From contig SZWC01004882.1 of NCBI GenBank assembly GCA_023375785.1, positions 30,447 through 94,446 of the forward strand: a stretch of DNA of 64,000 nt, written 5' to 3'. The notes beneath the pieces were generated by a model. That model was not told the origin of the DNA and searched no databases. It saw nothing but the letters and a program-made list of their open reading frames with translations. Shown here one piece after another: positions 12,651-26,529 of the stretch. The DNA comes from Penium margaritaceum (Eukaryota > Streptophyta > Zygnematophyceae > Desmidiales > Peniaceae). Position numbers and translations under genes: made by a program. Position 1 is the stretch's first letter; the number at the start of each line of letters is the position of its first letter.

Positions 12651-15600
12651 AATGCACTCATATGCCACATTTACGTGGTTCAATGCAACATGTTATTGGA
12701 AGACATAATAACAAGCGTATCTCTGAAGATGAAGCAGTGGAGATGATGTAGGGATTGTTGTCTAGTTCAGTTCTCACATCTTGCTTCTTGGAGGGAGTTG
12801 AAGATGAGCGATGGCGATATGTGATAGGAGCAGATGACACTTGTTTAGGTAAACGAGGCTTGTAACCGTCTACCAATGTTATTTAAAGGATTGGCATGCA
12901 ATGATCCTGCAAGCTTCCTAGAGTGCTTATAGGGAGAAGGAAAGACTAATTTTGGATATCTTATTTTTCCAGAGCTTCTTTATATGTCTTGAGAATAGAG
13001 GAGTAAGAACAAGGTAGCTTGTTCCACCAAAGAGTGGCATGACCACAATTAGTTGACATCATGTAAGCGAGTGTGTGGGGGAAAATAAATAAAGGAAAAC
13101 GTGTAGTCCTAGATTTTGTTTTTTTTGCAACATAGTTGGCTTACATGGAGCCTAAAAAAGTCATAAAAAGGGAGATATAATCCAGATTTTGCTTTATTGT
13201 TTTTTATCCCAAATCATATTTTGGTCCATGGAAAGGCTAATCATGCACTAAATCGAGTACATCCGGGATGATTTGTACATAAAACTGAATCATTTATCAG
13301 ATGAAAACCAAGAGCTAGTAGTTTAAGTTGAAGGCATCATCCATGAGCTAGTAGTTTTATCTTTGGTGTTTTTAAGTCGTTAGTATGCAAGCTCTATTTT
13401 GAGATCACAAGATACTTCAAGACCATTACCTACCAACGAGATGTCTTGCATGGCATTGGTATGCCACATAAGCTAATCTCCTTTGCAAACTTTGGTTGAC
13501 CACACTGTTGCGATGAAGTCAATGATCTCTTTTTTTGTGTGAGAGGGATAACTTCAAATATGAGGTATTTTATGATAGTCAAATGATTCTTTCTCTCTCA
13601 GGCAGGAGATTCAAGTCAAAAGGCTATGCTACATGTGGCATGAGTAATGGAAATTTATGTACATAGGTCACTTATGTTCATTGGATTATGTGGACATTAC
13701 ACCCACCAACACTCACTCCTACGAATGTTTGTACGATGGGTTGCAACACCATAGTTGGAGACTGAGGGGCTACTTTAGATAATCCCATGAAGTACTCGGC
13801 CCCCTACCAAAGTGGGACAATGTGGCAAGAAATAGGAGGTTAAGGATGGGATGCTGTAGTGTAATGTGACTATCAAGCTTGTTCATCCTGTTTTACATGG
13901 CAATAGTTTTCTTCGTAGTTTAAAGGACACGTAACTTATGGAGTTGGACAATTTTTTGCATATGGATGTTGAGGTGGTGCACAAATATCTATAAAACATG
14001 AGATACTTGCCACTACTACAAGGCTTGGTGACCATGTTGAAAAAGAAACAAGATGGAGGAAGTAGCTTCAAGGGGGTCAAGCTCTCAGTTACTTAGTAAA
14101 AAAAGTTAAGAATGAAGTTTGCATTGTCCAAGACATCCCATAATGAGACAAGAATGAACGTGTTGCATTTTCACGCAGTAAAAATACCATTTTGAAACCG
14201 CACAAAAATTCAAAATATGAGGTTGCACATGATTTCAATGTACGAAGTTGCCATCATGTCACAAATGAATCCATTGTGATTCTCACTTTGGTTCTTCATA
14301 TCACTCCTTTTTTTTCATCAAGAATCAATTTTGTATACAATCATTAACCATCACCAAAACAACTTACATGGATTATGGATACCATATACTTATCACACAT
14401 AATATATAGTTATCATGGTGTATATATGTACTTAACTATGCACTGAAAGTACCCCACAAGATCTCATTTATGTTATATGATTTCCCCACTTGCAATGTTC
14501 AAAATGAAACATCAACAATCTTCTTTTCTTTTGTAGTTGGGACAAAGTTGCCACATTTGAATATACCTACATGTATGGTCAAAGGATTTCAGAAGTCACG
14601 AGGGTAACATAGAAGATTTTCTCACCGCATTCTCCCCCTCCTCTAGGTCCAAACTCTACCATCTTTCAGTTTCTCTCGGAGTAGGTAGACTGCATGGCAC
14701 AATGATGTATAATAAGCGAGGATAAAGGTTCTGGTCAATGTGAATATGAATGCCGTGGAAAGGTGGTTTGCCTTTAAGGTCTTATGGCTATTGCAACATG
14801 ATGGCAAATTTTAGCCTTTAAAGAGGAAATGACAGTAGGCCCGACCCCTCCGAGAAGGATTTTCCTCACAAGAGGTAAAAAGGAGTCCCTGTTATACACT
14901 ATTTGATCGTTAAGGCATTGTTCCATATTTTCATGTAGGGATTTGTACCAAGGTGATATCATCAAGGATATGTTGTTGTGAGCAGGTAGCCGTTTCGTCG
15001 TAATTCTCAGTTATGAATACTTCTGACATTCAAAACAATGGGTCCCATGAGTCGTGTCCATGTCCACGATTTGCCCAATACACAAGGTAATCCTTTGCCA
15101 CTTGAATATGGAATTCATTATCACCGTATTGAAGCATGTGGTGCACCTTCCATTAGATCTCAGCAAGAAGAACTTTAAGTGGGAGCGGATGAAATCACAT
15201 ATCTCCTTTGGATTGCATATGTAAGCTCATATGGGAACATTGTGGATGCGTATCACATATGAGACTTCAAGAAAGTAAGCCAATGGTACCACCGCAAGCA
15301 TGATCATAAGTGAAGTTGACAAGTTTGGTAACATCTTACATGCACTAGTTGAATTTAGGCGTAGCTTCATTATGCTCGGAAGCACTTGCTCCTCGGAAAC
15401 GAACTTGAGCTCACATCAGAAATTGTAAGCAGATGCCTTTTGGCATTGTTCAACAGTGCACATGCATAAATCTAAACCATGCCATAAACGTCCAATGAAT
15501 TAAAAAAGGCATGCACCTAAAGAAAGCTAGTGACCGCCGCCATCACGCTTCACCAATGAAATGGGTGCCACTAGGAGCCGGCCGCCATTGAGGAAGAATG

Positions 15601-15920
15601 GAATAAATTCAGTGAACTTTCTGACGGCATTTGCATGGAAGAGTTGTTGGTGTAGTCATCCCAACCCCACATCTAGTAGTTTATGTAAGTGTGCATTGGT
15701 TCTCATAGTGTGCGGTCCATGCAATAAGCCTGCCTATCTAAATGGAATGCCGAGATCATTTTTACTCATGTTCTATGTTACTCGTTGAGTCATTGTGAAG
15801 AGTGGCTCACAAATCAAGGATCATGAAAGGAGAAGATTTCAAATGAAATATTGAGGTACTTCATAATGCCATCAAATAGGGTGCACACTCTGTCCTTATT
15901 GATTACATGTGATGTTGTCT
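12651..15920. other. Unassigned AT-rich DNA
   Basis: About 3.3 kb of AT-rich sequence with only very short open frames and poly-T/poly-A patches. No domain, RNA gene or terminal repeat was recognised. Confidence 0.5.
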
Positions 15921-16989
15921 TTGTGTCCTAGTTGTGCCCTAGTTGCACCCTACATGCACCTAAGTTGTGCCCTAGTAGTGACCTTGTTGCGTCCTAGTTG
16001 CACCCTAAATGTGTCCTAGTTGTTTCCTTGTTGCACCCTATTTGCATCCTAGTTTCACCCTAGTTGCACCCTAGTTGCATCCAGGTTGATCCCTAGTTGC
16101 ACCCTAATTGCATCCTAGCTGCGTCCTAGCTGCTTCCTAACTGCGGCCTAGTTGCACACTAGGTATGCCCTAGTTGCACCATAGAAATGCCCTAGTTGTG
16201 AAGTAGCTTTGTCCTAGTTATAGCCTATTAAAACCCTAGTTCCACCATAGTTACGCCCCGGTTGTACCCTAGTTTGGCCCCACCTGTACCCTAGTTACAC
16301 CTTTATTACGTCCTGGGTGTGCCCTAGTTGCACCCTTGTTTCATCCTAGTTGCACCCTAGCTGCACCGTAGATGCACCGGAGTTCTACCACACTTGCTTC
16401 CTAGTTGCGCCTTGGTTGCACCCTTGTTACACCCTTGTTGCGCCCAAGTTACACCCTAGTTGCATCCTAGTTGCATTGCATTTACGTCCTAGTTGTGCCC
16501 TAGCTGTACCCTAGTTGATTCCAAAATGCATCCTAGTTGTGTCCAAGTTATGTCCTCGTTGCATCCCAACTACGCCATTGTTGCAACCAATTGGTGCCTA
16601 GTTGCACCGTAGTTGCGCCCTAGCTACGCCATACTCGTGCTCTAGTTACGCCTTAGTTGCTTCCTAGTTGCACCCTAGTTGTGCCTTAGTTGCGCCCAAG
16701 TTCCGTCCTAGTTATGTCCAGGTTGCACCTGATCTACGCCCTAGAAGCATAGTAGTTTTCCCCTAGTTACACCCTAGTTTCACACTAGTTGTGTTCTAGT
16801 TACAGCCTAGTTTTCCCCTAGTTGCACCCTAGTTGTAACCTAGTTGGAGCATAGTTGTGCCGTAGTTTCACCGTGGTTGCATCCTATTGTGTTCTTGTTG
16901 CACCCTAGTTGCACCCAAGTTGCAGCCTATTTGCACCCTATTTGCAACCTAGTTATGCCCTTGTTAAACCCAACATGCGACCTAATTGC
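15921..16989 (+). repeat. 11-bp satellite block, CTAGTTG orientation
   Basis: Tandem degenerate units of CTAGTTGYRCC, about 97 units, at an 11-bp period. The last five bases, ATTGC (16985-16989), are the left target duplication of copia A. Confidence 0.92.
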
Positions 16990-17969
16990 TGTTTAAACTT
17001 TGCCCCTCCGCATGCCCAAGTGCGGCATCAGGAGGCACACAGGAGCCGCGAGAGAGAAGAAAATCCGCGCAGTTGGATCTAGTGGCTTGAGGATTTCTTG
17101 GATCCTAACATAGAGAATTACTCCTGATATTTGATGAGTTGCTGAATCCGGTGGAAGTTGTTTTACTGGAATCAGACAAGTAATGAGGGAGATATGGGCT
17201 TCCAAAATTGGGGTGTGTGTGGCGGCTCAGGGAGTTGGCTGCGCTTTGAATGCTAGTCGAAAATCGGCCGGAACGAGTAACAAATGCCCATCTGGGGATT
17301 TTTCTCCGGAAGGCTGCTGAGGCGTCCGGTGGATAGTATTCACCGGATCCAGTAGTGCACTTTGTTACTGAGGGACATCGCCAAAATCCTCACTCAATTT
17401 CCCAAACTCGGTAGTTCATATTGTTACTCGTGGACAGTCGAAATTCGGACTGCAGGTCCGCGGACAGGTTTTGAACCACATCAATTCCCATCATCAAACT
17501 CTATGATCGAATTGTCAAAACAGACCCCAAAGGTGCAAGGAGCACAGCCACTATGTGTAGGGACATATGCGTTCCCGGAAAGGAGTTTTGATAGGTCCTT
17601 GATGTGTGAGGGTGCCTCGTGGGGCGACATGGTGCGCGCTACTGACTGAGCAGCTGGATTGGAGTGCCGCGCTTTGGCTGACGTAGTGAGAGCTATGGTG
17701 ATCTGAATCATGCACGGTTTGGTGCGTTGGAGAGCTCACAACTAAAACTACAAATTTTCATATCATGTCCATGTTCAAAACCTAATGTAAAATCCCGTTG
17801 CCCCTCTTCGCAAAAGTGACTTTCTTACAACTCTGGCCAACTCCCACAAACATAACATGAGGCGACCAGAAAGCTCACGCTTAGACTCAAAACCTGCACA
17901 AAAGTAGCCGTGAACACAACAAAGATCCATCAGGGCATGTTGGAACAACCACCACACAGTTTTCTGACA
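16990..17969 (+). repeat. 5' LTR of copia A
   Basis: Starts TGTTTAAAC and ends TTCTGACA. It aligns along its whole length with 22371-23340; shared landmarks include CGCATGCCCAAGTG near the start and GCACGGTTTGGTGCGTTGG. Confidence 0.92.
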
Positions 17970-17985
17970 AAGGGTTGTGGACCCA
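17970..17985 (+). promoter_or_regulatory. Primer binding site of copia A (anticodon-arm type)
   Basis: AA then GGGTTGTGGACCCA, directly after the 5' LTR. It matches 12 of 14 bases of GGGTTATGGGCCCA, the complement of the plant initiator tRNA-Met anticodon arm, as in Drosophila copia. No TGG...-type tRNA 3'-end site was seen here. Confidence 0.7.
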
Positions 17986-18299
17986 GGGCCTTGACTGGTC
18001 TTCACACAGTTCACAAGTTTTGTGGCGGAGGGGATTGTCGTCGCGGACGACGTCGCAATCAAGCTATGAGGACCTGGAGTGGAAGACTGCGTAATGGCAT
18101 GGAAGGAAATGCAACCCACCCAGATGCATTCAGGTGGCCTTGGCTTTGGACTATAGAGGTGGCACTTCGAGATCCATCTCGTGCATGAGGGGCTAATGTA
18201 GCTCATGAAGGGGACGGACGTCCTTGACGAAGCAATAGTGTCGGTAGCGTAGAAAGAGGCCATTGCAAAGAAGAACACAGAGGCGCTCATACTGTTGGT

Positions 18300-21200
18300 A
18301 TCTAGTATGGCTGAGTCATAGTGGGGCTACTTCCACGACTGCATGTCGGCTGCCAAAGCCGGGCAAAAACTCTGCGTAATCCATCAATCCAAGTCGCTGG
18401 TGAACAAAATCTTTGCGATGAAGCGACTCCTAACAATGAGAATCAAGGAGGGAGATGATGTCATCACCCCCATGCAGCACACCGAGTTGCTCACCTCACA
18501 GTGTAACAACGTGGGATGGAAGATCGACACTCACCTGTAGATAATGACCCTCCTCATGGCCCTTCCTGACAGTTGGAGCCCTCTCATCACCGTCTTGGGA
18601 GGATGGACAAAGGAAAATCTCACCTATGGCGTGGTTGAAGAGTACACCCACAACAAGGTGCAGCAACAGAGCTGCAGGGAGACCTCATCTTCCTCATCGG
18701 CCCTCGTCACCAAAACACACGATGGCAAAAGTGGGGGAAAGGGAGGTGGTGGATATGGCAGCGACAAGAAGGGCGCCACGAAGAGTGCATGCCTCAGCTG
18801 GGACAAAGAGGGCCACTTGGCCCATGAGTGCACTGAGGAGGCAAAGGCCGGTCACAAGGATGCAAAAGGCAAGAAGGTGCTTCTCAACAGCACTCAAAAC
18901 CACTACCTCAAGAAAGCTAGCAGGCGATGCCTTGACTGTAGAGCAGAGGAGCACAACCAGGTCAAGAAGGTCGGGTTCATCAACTACACCAAGTCCAGCA
19001 AGTCCATGGTGGTTGCGAACGACAAGGTCAAGCCGGCGGCTGGCCAAGGAGACAAGGACGTGGAGGTGGTGGTTGGTGGGAAGCCGGTGCAATGCTTCAT
19101 CAAGGAAATGCAGTACGTACCCGGCTTGGCTGACATTCTAAGTGTCAGCCGCTTGACAAAAAAGGAGTATGAGATGCTCTTTAGGAGAAAGGGGACATTC
19201 GTGCAGAAGGATGGTGGCGGCGAGCCCGTGTTGGGGGCTAAGTACAAGGGAGGTCTCTACATCGTGGAGACCAAGGTGATCCCCGCAGTGACAGATTCAA
19301 TAGACTTGCAGGAAGGCACCTTCAACCTGGCCAAAGGAGGAGGAGCTGATCTGGAACCCTGGCACAGGTCACTATGGCATTCCTCGCCCGCAGTCGTAAA
19401 GGAGATGGCGAAGTGCAAGCTAGTACGTGACCTCTTCATTGACGGTGTGGAAGAGGCGACAAATGCAGCAAAGCACAAAAAGTACGAACCTTGCATTGTA
19501 AACAAGTCACGGCACAAACCGTTCAATGAGAACGTGAATCACGCCTCGTACCTACTGGAGGTTGTACACAGTGACGTTTGTGGGCCATTGAAGACGACGT
19601 CAAAGAGCGGTGCACATTAATTCATATCCTTCATTGATGACTGCAGCAAAAAACATTATGTGTACTCCATGAAGCTGAAAGGCGAGGTTCTGGACCGGCT
19701 GAAGGAGTATGTCGCCACAGTGGAGAGGCAAATTGACCGGAACATGAGAGCACTACGCAGCATCAACAACGGAGAGTACGTGGGCTGTAGTGGGTGGAAG
19801 AAGCAGCAGGACATAAAACTAGAACAAACAATGTTGTGTTCTCCTCAGTCTAATGACATGACGGAGCGGGCAAACTGGAAGCTACTGAACATGTTACGGA
19901 CCATGTCGGTGGATGAGGTATTACTGCAAAGCGTCTGGGCGGAAGCTGTGCGTTTGGCGAGTTACACCGTCAACCTCACCCCAACAGCAGTGCTGAAGGG
20001 GAAGAGCAGCCGAAAGATATTGTAGGAGGTCTGGAACGGGCACAAACAAAGTGTGTCACACCTGAAAGTTTTTTAGTGCAAGGCGCACGCAATTATGGAG
20101 GCTGCGTAGTGGCGTGACAGCAAGATAGAGCCACGTGCAATACTACATCTCTTCCTTGGCTATGACAGTGTGCACAAGCCGTACCGGCTCTACGACATGC
20201 ACAAGGAGGAGATAATCCGCAGCAAAGATGTCGAGTTTGACGAACAGCAAAGCTGCATCAACAACAACAGCTTGGACATGGTTGATTCTCCAAAGACGGG
20301 GGAGAGGTTCCAGATCCTTGATTACGAGAAGGACCCGGCGAACGCCAAAGTTGAGGATGCAGCATCGGAGCACGACGGTGCACCTTTGGTGGCAGCCAAT
20401 GTGGAGGACTCTGATGAAGATCAAGCTGTTGAGGAGATCCACAAGAAGGGTTCGGCACCAAGGGTGCCAAGGCGCGCACTCCCGACAGAGTACGCATCGG
20501 GCTTTGGTGGAAAATCCGCTGGGCGATGTTTTGATGGATCGGAAGAGATCCTCAGGGAGCCGTCTCGTTGCTGATTCACCGGAGTGTACAGAGTCGGATG
20601 AATCGCAATAGAGTGACGATGCGCCATCAAAACTTCCGTGCCATAGTAGGAGGTAGCGGAAAGCAGGAAAGTGCCTTGACACGAACACCGGTAGATGAAT
20701 CGGCATGACACGGTGGATGCTGGCTGCATCAACGGAGCCAACTAGTATGGAAGAGGCTCTTCCGTGGCTTGAAGTGGATCAATGGGGCACAACCATCAAA
20801 TTGGAGCTGGTTTCCATCACAAAAAACAACATGTGGGAGCTCGTTGACAGGCCAAAACATGTTAAGATTATCGGCTCAATGTGGGTCCTTAAGACCAAGT
20901 TCACAAAGGAAGGTGTGGTTAACAAATACAAGGTGTGACTGGTGGCAAAGAGATACGCACAGTGTAAGGGCGAGCATGGTGCTGAGATGTTCCCTCTTGT
21001 CACCAATTTCACAAGCATCCGGGCGATCCTTGCGGTAGTGGCCACAAAGGACATGGAGCTCTACCACATGGACGTGAAGACGGCCTTCCTTAAGCGCATC
21101 ATAGACGAAGAGATCTACATGGAGGTGCCAGAGGGGGTGGAGGCGCCGGAGGTGAAGGTGTGCAAGCTGCGGAAGTCCTTGTATGGGCTACAACAATTTC

Positions 21201-22200
21201 CCAGATGCTGATACCCATGGATGGATAGCTCATGGCACAACTCGTCGTCAAGCGTTGTGAGTCGGATCACAACGTGTATGTGCGGCGCAACAAGCAGCTC
21301 CATCACATTGTTGTGCTCTATGTACATGATCTGATTTTGTGCTCAACGGATTTGCCGAGCCTACTGCAGTTGAAAAAGCAGCCGAGTAGCAGATTCCAAA
21401 TGTCGGACATGGGAGAACTGGAGTACTACCTTGTGGTGAGCATCACGCGGAACCGGAGGGCGCGCATACTGAGCTGGGGCAAGCCAAATACGTGGCCGTG
21501 GTGCTGAAGCAGTACGGCATGGAAGACTGCAAGCCACTAGGCAGTCCGGTCTCCACGACCTCTGAACTGAGTGCGACAATGGTGCCACAAACAACAGAAG
21601 ATCGGGAGAATATGGCAAGGGTGTCCTACCAATCAGCGGTGGTCAGCCTCATGTATGCCATGGTGGTAAGGCGACTGGACCTGACGTACGCGGTGGGCCA
21701 AGTGAGCAAGTGCGTGGCTGGTCCACGACCACTACACTGGCAGGCTGTCAAGCGCATCCTCTGCTACATGCAGGCGACGCGGCATGCGCGCTTGAGATTC
21801 AACGATAAGGGGTGGGCAAACCCCTTGCGTCTGGTCTGCTATATGGATGCAGACTACGCAAGTGATGTGGACAAGCGGAAGTCCACATCCGGCTACGTGT
21901 TCTTCCTTGTTGGTGCAATGGTGTTGTGGTGAAGCAGGAAGCAAGACTACTTGCCACCTCCATAGTAGAAGTAGAGTACATCACGCTGGCTGGGGTGGTC
22001 AAGGAGGCAATGTGGCTCTGCTGGTTGTTGGGGGAGCTGGGCATGCCGCAGCAGGAGCCTATGGTCATGCAAGAGGGAAACACCGGCTCCATTTTGCTGA
22101 CCAATAACTCAACGCAACATAGGTGGAAGAAGCACATTGACGTGTGTTATCACTACACATGAGACATGGTTGAAATGGGTTAGGTGGTGCTGCAGCATTG
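18300..22200 (+). pseudogene. gag-pol remnant of copia A
   Basis: Fossil polyprotein region. Recognisable pieces are a gag segment with LLMALPDSWSPLITVLGGW and a Cys/His knuckle, the pre-integrase box WHRSLWHSS, integrase (VHSDVCGPL), the RT segment MDVKTAFLKRIIDEEIYM ending in KSLYGLQQ, and RNase H (CYMDADYASDVDKRKSTSGY). All lie on the plus strand in family order. The region is not intact. Confidence 0.88.
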
Positions 22201-22370
22201 CAGCACGCACAACATGGTTGCGATTTGCTTGACCAAAGCGCAAATCGTAGATCGGCATGCAATGAGCATGGCCGGGCTTGGGATGACCAGCTATGATGGG
22301 TTGGAGGACACAGCAGAAGATGAGTGAGAGAAAGCATGAGCAGCGGGCATGGCAGGTGCAGGGGGGAGAA

Positions 22371-23340
22371 TGTTGAATCGTTGCCCCTCTGCATGCCCAA
22401 GTGCAGCGTTGAGAGGTGCCAACAAGCTGCCAGAGAGAGGAAAATCTTCACAGTTGGATTTAGCGGCTCAAGGATTACTCGGATCCTAAAATGGAGGATT
22501 TTCCCTGAAAGTTGACAAGTCGTTGAATCCGGTGGAGGTTGTTTCACCGGCATCGGACAAGTGACTAGGGAGATATGAGCTTCCAAAGTTGCGGCGGCTC
22601 GGGGAGTCGACCGCGGTGCGGCTGCCGGTGAAAAATGGACCGGAAAGACTAAAAAATGTCCATTTGGGGATTTTGCCTCGGAAGGCTACCAAGGCATCTG
22701 GTGGATACTATTCACCAGATCCAGTAGTGCACTTTGTTTCTGAGTGACAGCCAAAATCCTGGCTCAGAGTCCAAAAACTAGTAGTACGTTTTGTTACTCG
22801 TGGACTTCGTCGAAATTCCAACTGCAGGCCCGTGGACAGGTTCCGAACCACATTAATCGCCATCACCAAACTCGACAAATAACTCATCAAAACAGACACA
22901 AAAGGCGTAAGGGGCACCGCCACTACATGTAGGGACATTTGCGCCTCTGGAAAGACATTTTGATGGGTCCTTGATGTGTGAGGGCATCTTGGTGGTCGAC
23001 ATGCTGCGCGCTGCCAACTGAGAGGCTGGGTTGGGGTGCCGCGCTTTGGCTGACTGAGCATGAGCTACGGTGATTTGAATCGCGCACGGTTTGGTGCGTT
23101 GGACAGCTCACAACAATCCCTACAAATGTTCAGATAATGTCCCTGCTAGAAAATTAATGCAGAATTACGTTGTTCTCATTGCAAACGGGACTGTCTCACA
23201 ACTTTGTCCAACTCGCACAAACATAGCGTGAGGCGACGAAAAAGCTCACGCTTAGACTATAAACCTATACCAAAGTAGGCATGAACATAGTGAAGATCCG
23301 TCATGCCGCGCTGGAACTGCCACCACATTGTTTTATGACA
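22371..23340 (+). repeat. 3' LTR of copia A
   Basis: Preceded by the polypurine tract GGGGGGAGAA (22361-22370); starts TGTTGAATCG and ends TTATGACA; followed at once by the target duplication ATTGC. Confidence 0.92.
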
Positions 23341-26300
23341 ATTGCGTCCTAGTTGCACCTCAATGCACCCTAGTTGCACTTCAACACGCCCTTGTTGGGC
23401 TCTAGTCGCATCCTAGTTGCACCCAATTTACGCCTATGTTATGCCCTAGTTCTACCCTAGTTGCATCCTAGTTGCGCCCTGATTGTATCCTAGTTGTGCC
23501 CTACTTACGTCATAGTTGCAGCATGGTTTCACCATAGATGTGCCATAGTTGTGTCCAAGTTTGCTCCAAGTTGCATCCTAGTTGCCCCAAAGTTGCACTC
23601 TAGGTACACCCTAGTTGGGCCCTAGTTGCACCCTAGTTTTGCCATAGTTACACCTTAGTTGCATCCTAGGTGTGCCCTGTTTACACCTGAGTTGCAGCCT
23701 AGTTGCACCCTTTTTATGCCCTAGTTGCTCCCTAATTGCTTGCTAGTTACGCCTTTGTTGCTCCGTAGTTGTGCCCTAGTTCTCCCCTGGTTGCAACCCC
23801 AGTTGCACAGTAGTTGTGTCCTAGTTACACCCAATTTGCTCCTTTCATATACCCTAGTTGTGCCCTTGTTGAATCCTAGTTGCGCCCTGTTGGCACCCTA
23901 GTTTCCCCCATGTTGCGTCCTAGTTACACCTTAGTTGCGCCGTGGTTGTGCCCTAGATGCACCCTAGTTGTGCCCTAGATGCACCCTAGTTGTGCCTTAG
24001 CTGCATCCCATTCATGCCGGAGTTGCGCCCTAGTTGCATCCTGATTGCGCCCTAGTTATGTCCTAGATACGCCCAAGTTTTGCACTAGTTACAACCTAGT
24101 TCCATCCCAGTTGCACCATAGTCGTGCACTAGTTGTCCCGTACTTGCATCCTAGTTGCGACCTAGTTGTGGCTTATTTGCAAACTAGTTACAGCCTATTC
24201 GAACCCAAGTTGCACCGTAGTTGCACCCTAGTTATAGCCAAGTTGCACCCTAGTTGCGCCCTGTTTGCACCATTGTGATGCCAAAAATGCACCATAATTA
24301 TTCTATAGTTGTATCTAGTTGTGCCTACTCACACCCCAGTTGCAACTACTTGTGTCCTACTTGTGCCTTAGTTGTATCCTAGTTTTGTCCTAGTCGTATC
24401 CTAATTGCTTCCTAGTTGCATCCTAATTGTGTCCTCGTTGCATCATAGATGTGCAATTGTTGTGTCCTAGTTGTGCCATAATTATGCCATAGTTTCTCCC
24501 TAGTTACATCCTAGTAACGTCATAATTACACCCTAGTTGCACCCTATTTGTGCCCTAGTTACACCCACGATGCGCCCTAGCTATGCCCTACTCATGCCCT
24601 AGTTATGGCCTATCAATGTCCTTTTTGCATCCTAATTGTACCCTAGTTGCACCCTAGTTGTGCCCTAGTTGCGTCCCAGTTACATGCTAGTTGTGCCCTG
24701 GTTGCACCCTAGTTATGCACTAGCTACACCCTAGTTGTGCCCTACCTACGCCCTAGCTGTGCCCAAGTTGTAACCTAGATGAGATGTAGTTGTAACCTAG
24801 TTGCGCCCTAGTTGCACAATAGTTGCACCCTAACTGTACCGTAATTATGCCTTTATTGAGCCATGATTGCGTCCTATTTGCACCCTAGTCATGCCCTAGC
24901 TGCACCCTAGTTGCGCCCTAGTTACGTCCTAGTTGCACCATCATTTCACCCTAGTTGCGCGCTAGCTGTGCCCTAGTTGTGCCGTAGTTTTACCCTATTT
25001 GAGCCCTAGTTGTGCTATAGTTGTGGCCTAGTTGCGGCCTAGTTGTAGCCTAGTTGCGCCCTAGTTTTGTCCGAGTTGCGTCCTTGTCGTGCTCATGTTG
25101 CGCCCAAAATGCACCGTAGTTTTTCCTATTTTCATCTTAGTTGTGTCCTAGTTGGATCCTAGTTGTGCCCTAGTTACGCCTTAGTTTCACATCAATGGCA
25201 CCCTAGTTGCACCCTAGATAAAACCTAGTTGTGCCCTCCTTGCACCATATTTGTGCCTAAAATGTGACCCAATTGCACCCTAGTTGCGCCCTAGTTTCAC
25301 ACAAGTTGCATCCTAGTTGTACCCTAGTTGTGCCTTAGCTTCACCCTACATGGTTCCTTGTTGCGCCCTAGTTGCACCCTAGATGCCCCCTAGTTGCACT
25401 CTAGTTGTGTCCTAGTAGTGACCTGATTGCACCCTGGTTGTCCCTTAGTAGAACCCTAGTTACACCCTAGTTGTGTCCGAGTTGTATCACATCTACGCCC
25501 TTGTTGCAGCCTAGCTACTTCCTAGTTACACCCTAGTTGTGCCCTAGCTGAACGCTAGTTGTGCCGTAGTTACATCGTAGTTGCACCCTAATTGCACCCT
25601 AGTTGCACCCTAGTTGCACCCCAGCTACACCATAGTTGTTTCCATGTTGCATCCTAGCTACGTCCTAGCTGTGCCCTTGGTGTACCCTCGTTGCGCCACA
25701 GTTTTGCCCTAGTTGCACCCAAGTTGTGCCCTAGTTGTGCCTTAGTTGCACCCTAGTTGTCCTCTAGTTGCGCCCTAGTTGCATTCATGTTGCGCCCTAG
25801 TTGCGTCCTAGCTGCGCACTAGTTTTTCCCTAGTTACGCCCAGTTGCATCCTAGTTGTGCTCTATATGGACCCCAGTTGTAGCCTAGTTATGCCCTAGTT
25901 GCCTTGGTTGCACCTTGTTTGTGCCTTAGTTTTGCCCTAGTTGCATCCTAGTTGCGCCCTAGCTGCACCCTAGTGGTGTCCTAGTGGTGTCCTATTGTGC
26001 TTAGTTGTGCCTTAGTTGTATCCTAATTGCGTCCTAGTTGTGCCATAGTTGCAACTTATGTGTGTCCTACTTGCACCCTGATTGCATCCTAGTTGCACCT
26101 TTGTTGCGCCTTAGTTGTGCCATATCTGTTCCGCATTTGTGCCATACTTATTCCGTAGTTGCGCCCTGATTACGTCCCTAGTTTTGCCCTAGTTTTACCC
26201 TGGTATTGCCCTAGAAACACCCTAGTTACGCCCTAGTGGAGTCCTAGCCGCGCCTAAGTTGTGCCCTAGTTACGCTCTGGTTGTGCCCTAGTTGCGCATA

Positions 26301-26529
26301 GTTGCCCCCTAGTTGTGCCCTTGCTGCACCCTAGTTGCGTCCTGGTTGCACCCTAGATGCGTCCTAGTTGTGCCCTAGTCGACCCTGATTACACCTCAGG
26401 TGCACCCTAGTTTCATCCTAGTTACATGCTAGTTGTGTCCAAGTTTTGCCCTAATTGTACCCTATTTTCTCTCTATTTGCGCCATAGTTGCCCTCAAGTT
26501 GCATCTTACTTGCGTTCTAGTTGCACCCT
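23341..26529 (+). repeat. 11-bp satellite block, CTAGTTG orientation
   Basis: About 290 degenerate units of CTAGTTGYRCC. The main unit endings are TGCACC, TGTGCC and TGCGCC. The block stops at an inverted junction (26517-26552), where orientation changes. Confidence 0.93.

Larger units (their letters stand above)
16990..23340 (+). mobile_element. Ty1/copia LTR retrotransposon A, complete in outline, broken
   Basis: A 6,351-bp element flanked by the 5-bp target duplication ATTGC (16985-16989 and 23341-23345), inserted in the 11-bp satellite. LTRs of 980 and 970 bp enclose an anticodon-arm-type primer site, gag (about 18300-18840, with a zinc knuckle near 18790), protease region (about 18900-19280), pre-integrase and integrase (about 19360-20110), reverse transcriptase (about 20700-21480), RNase H (about 21490-22170) and a polypurine tract ending at 22370. 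The order PR-IN-RT-RH defines copia. Several breaks, perhaps half a dozen or more. The LTRs agree at about 80% in a 47-bp stretch counted by eye, suggesting an old insertion. Its gag resembles that of element D (LLMALPxSWxPLITVxGGW). Confidence 0.93.
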
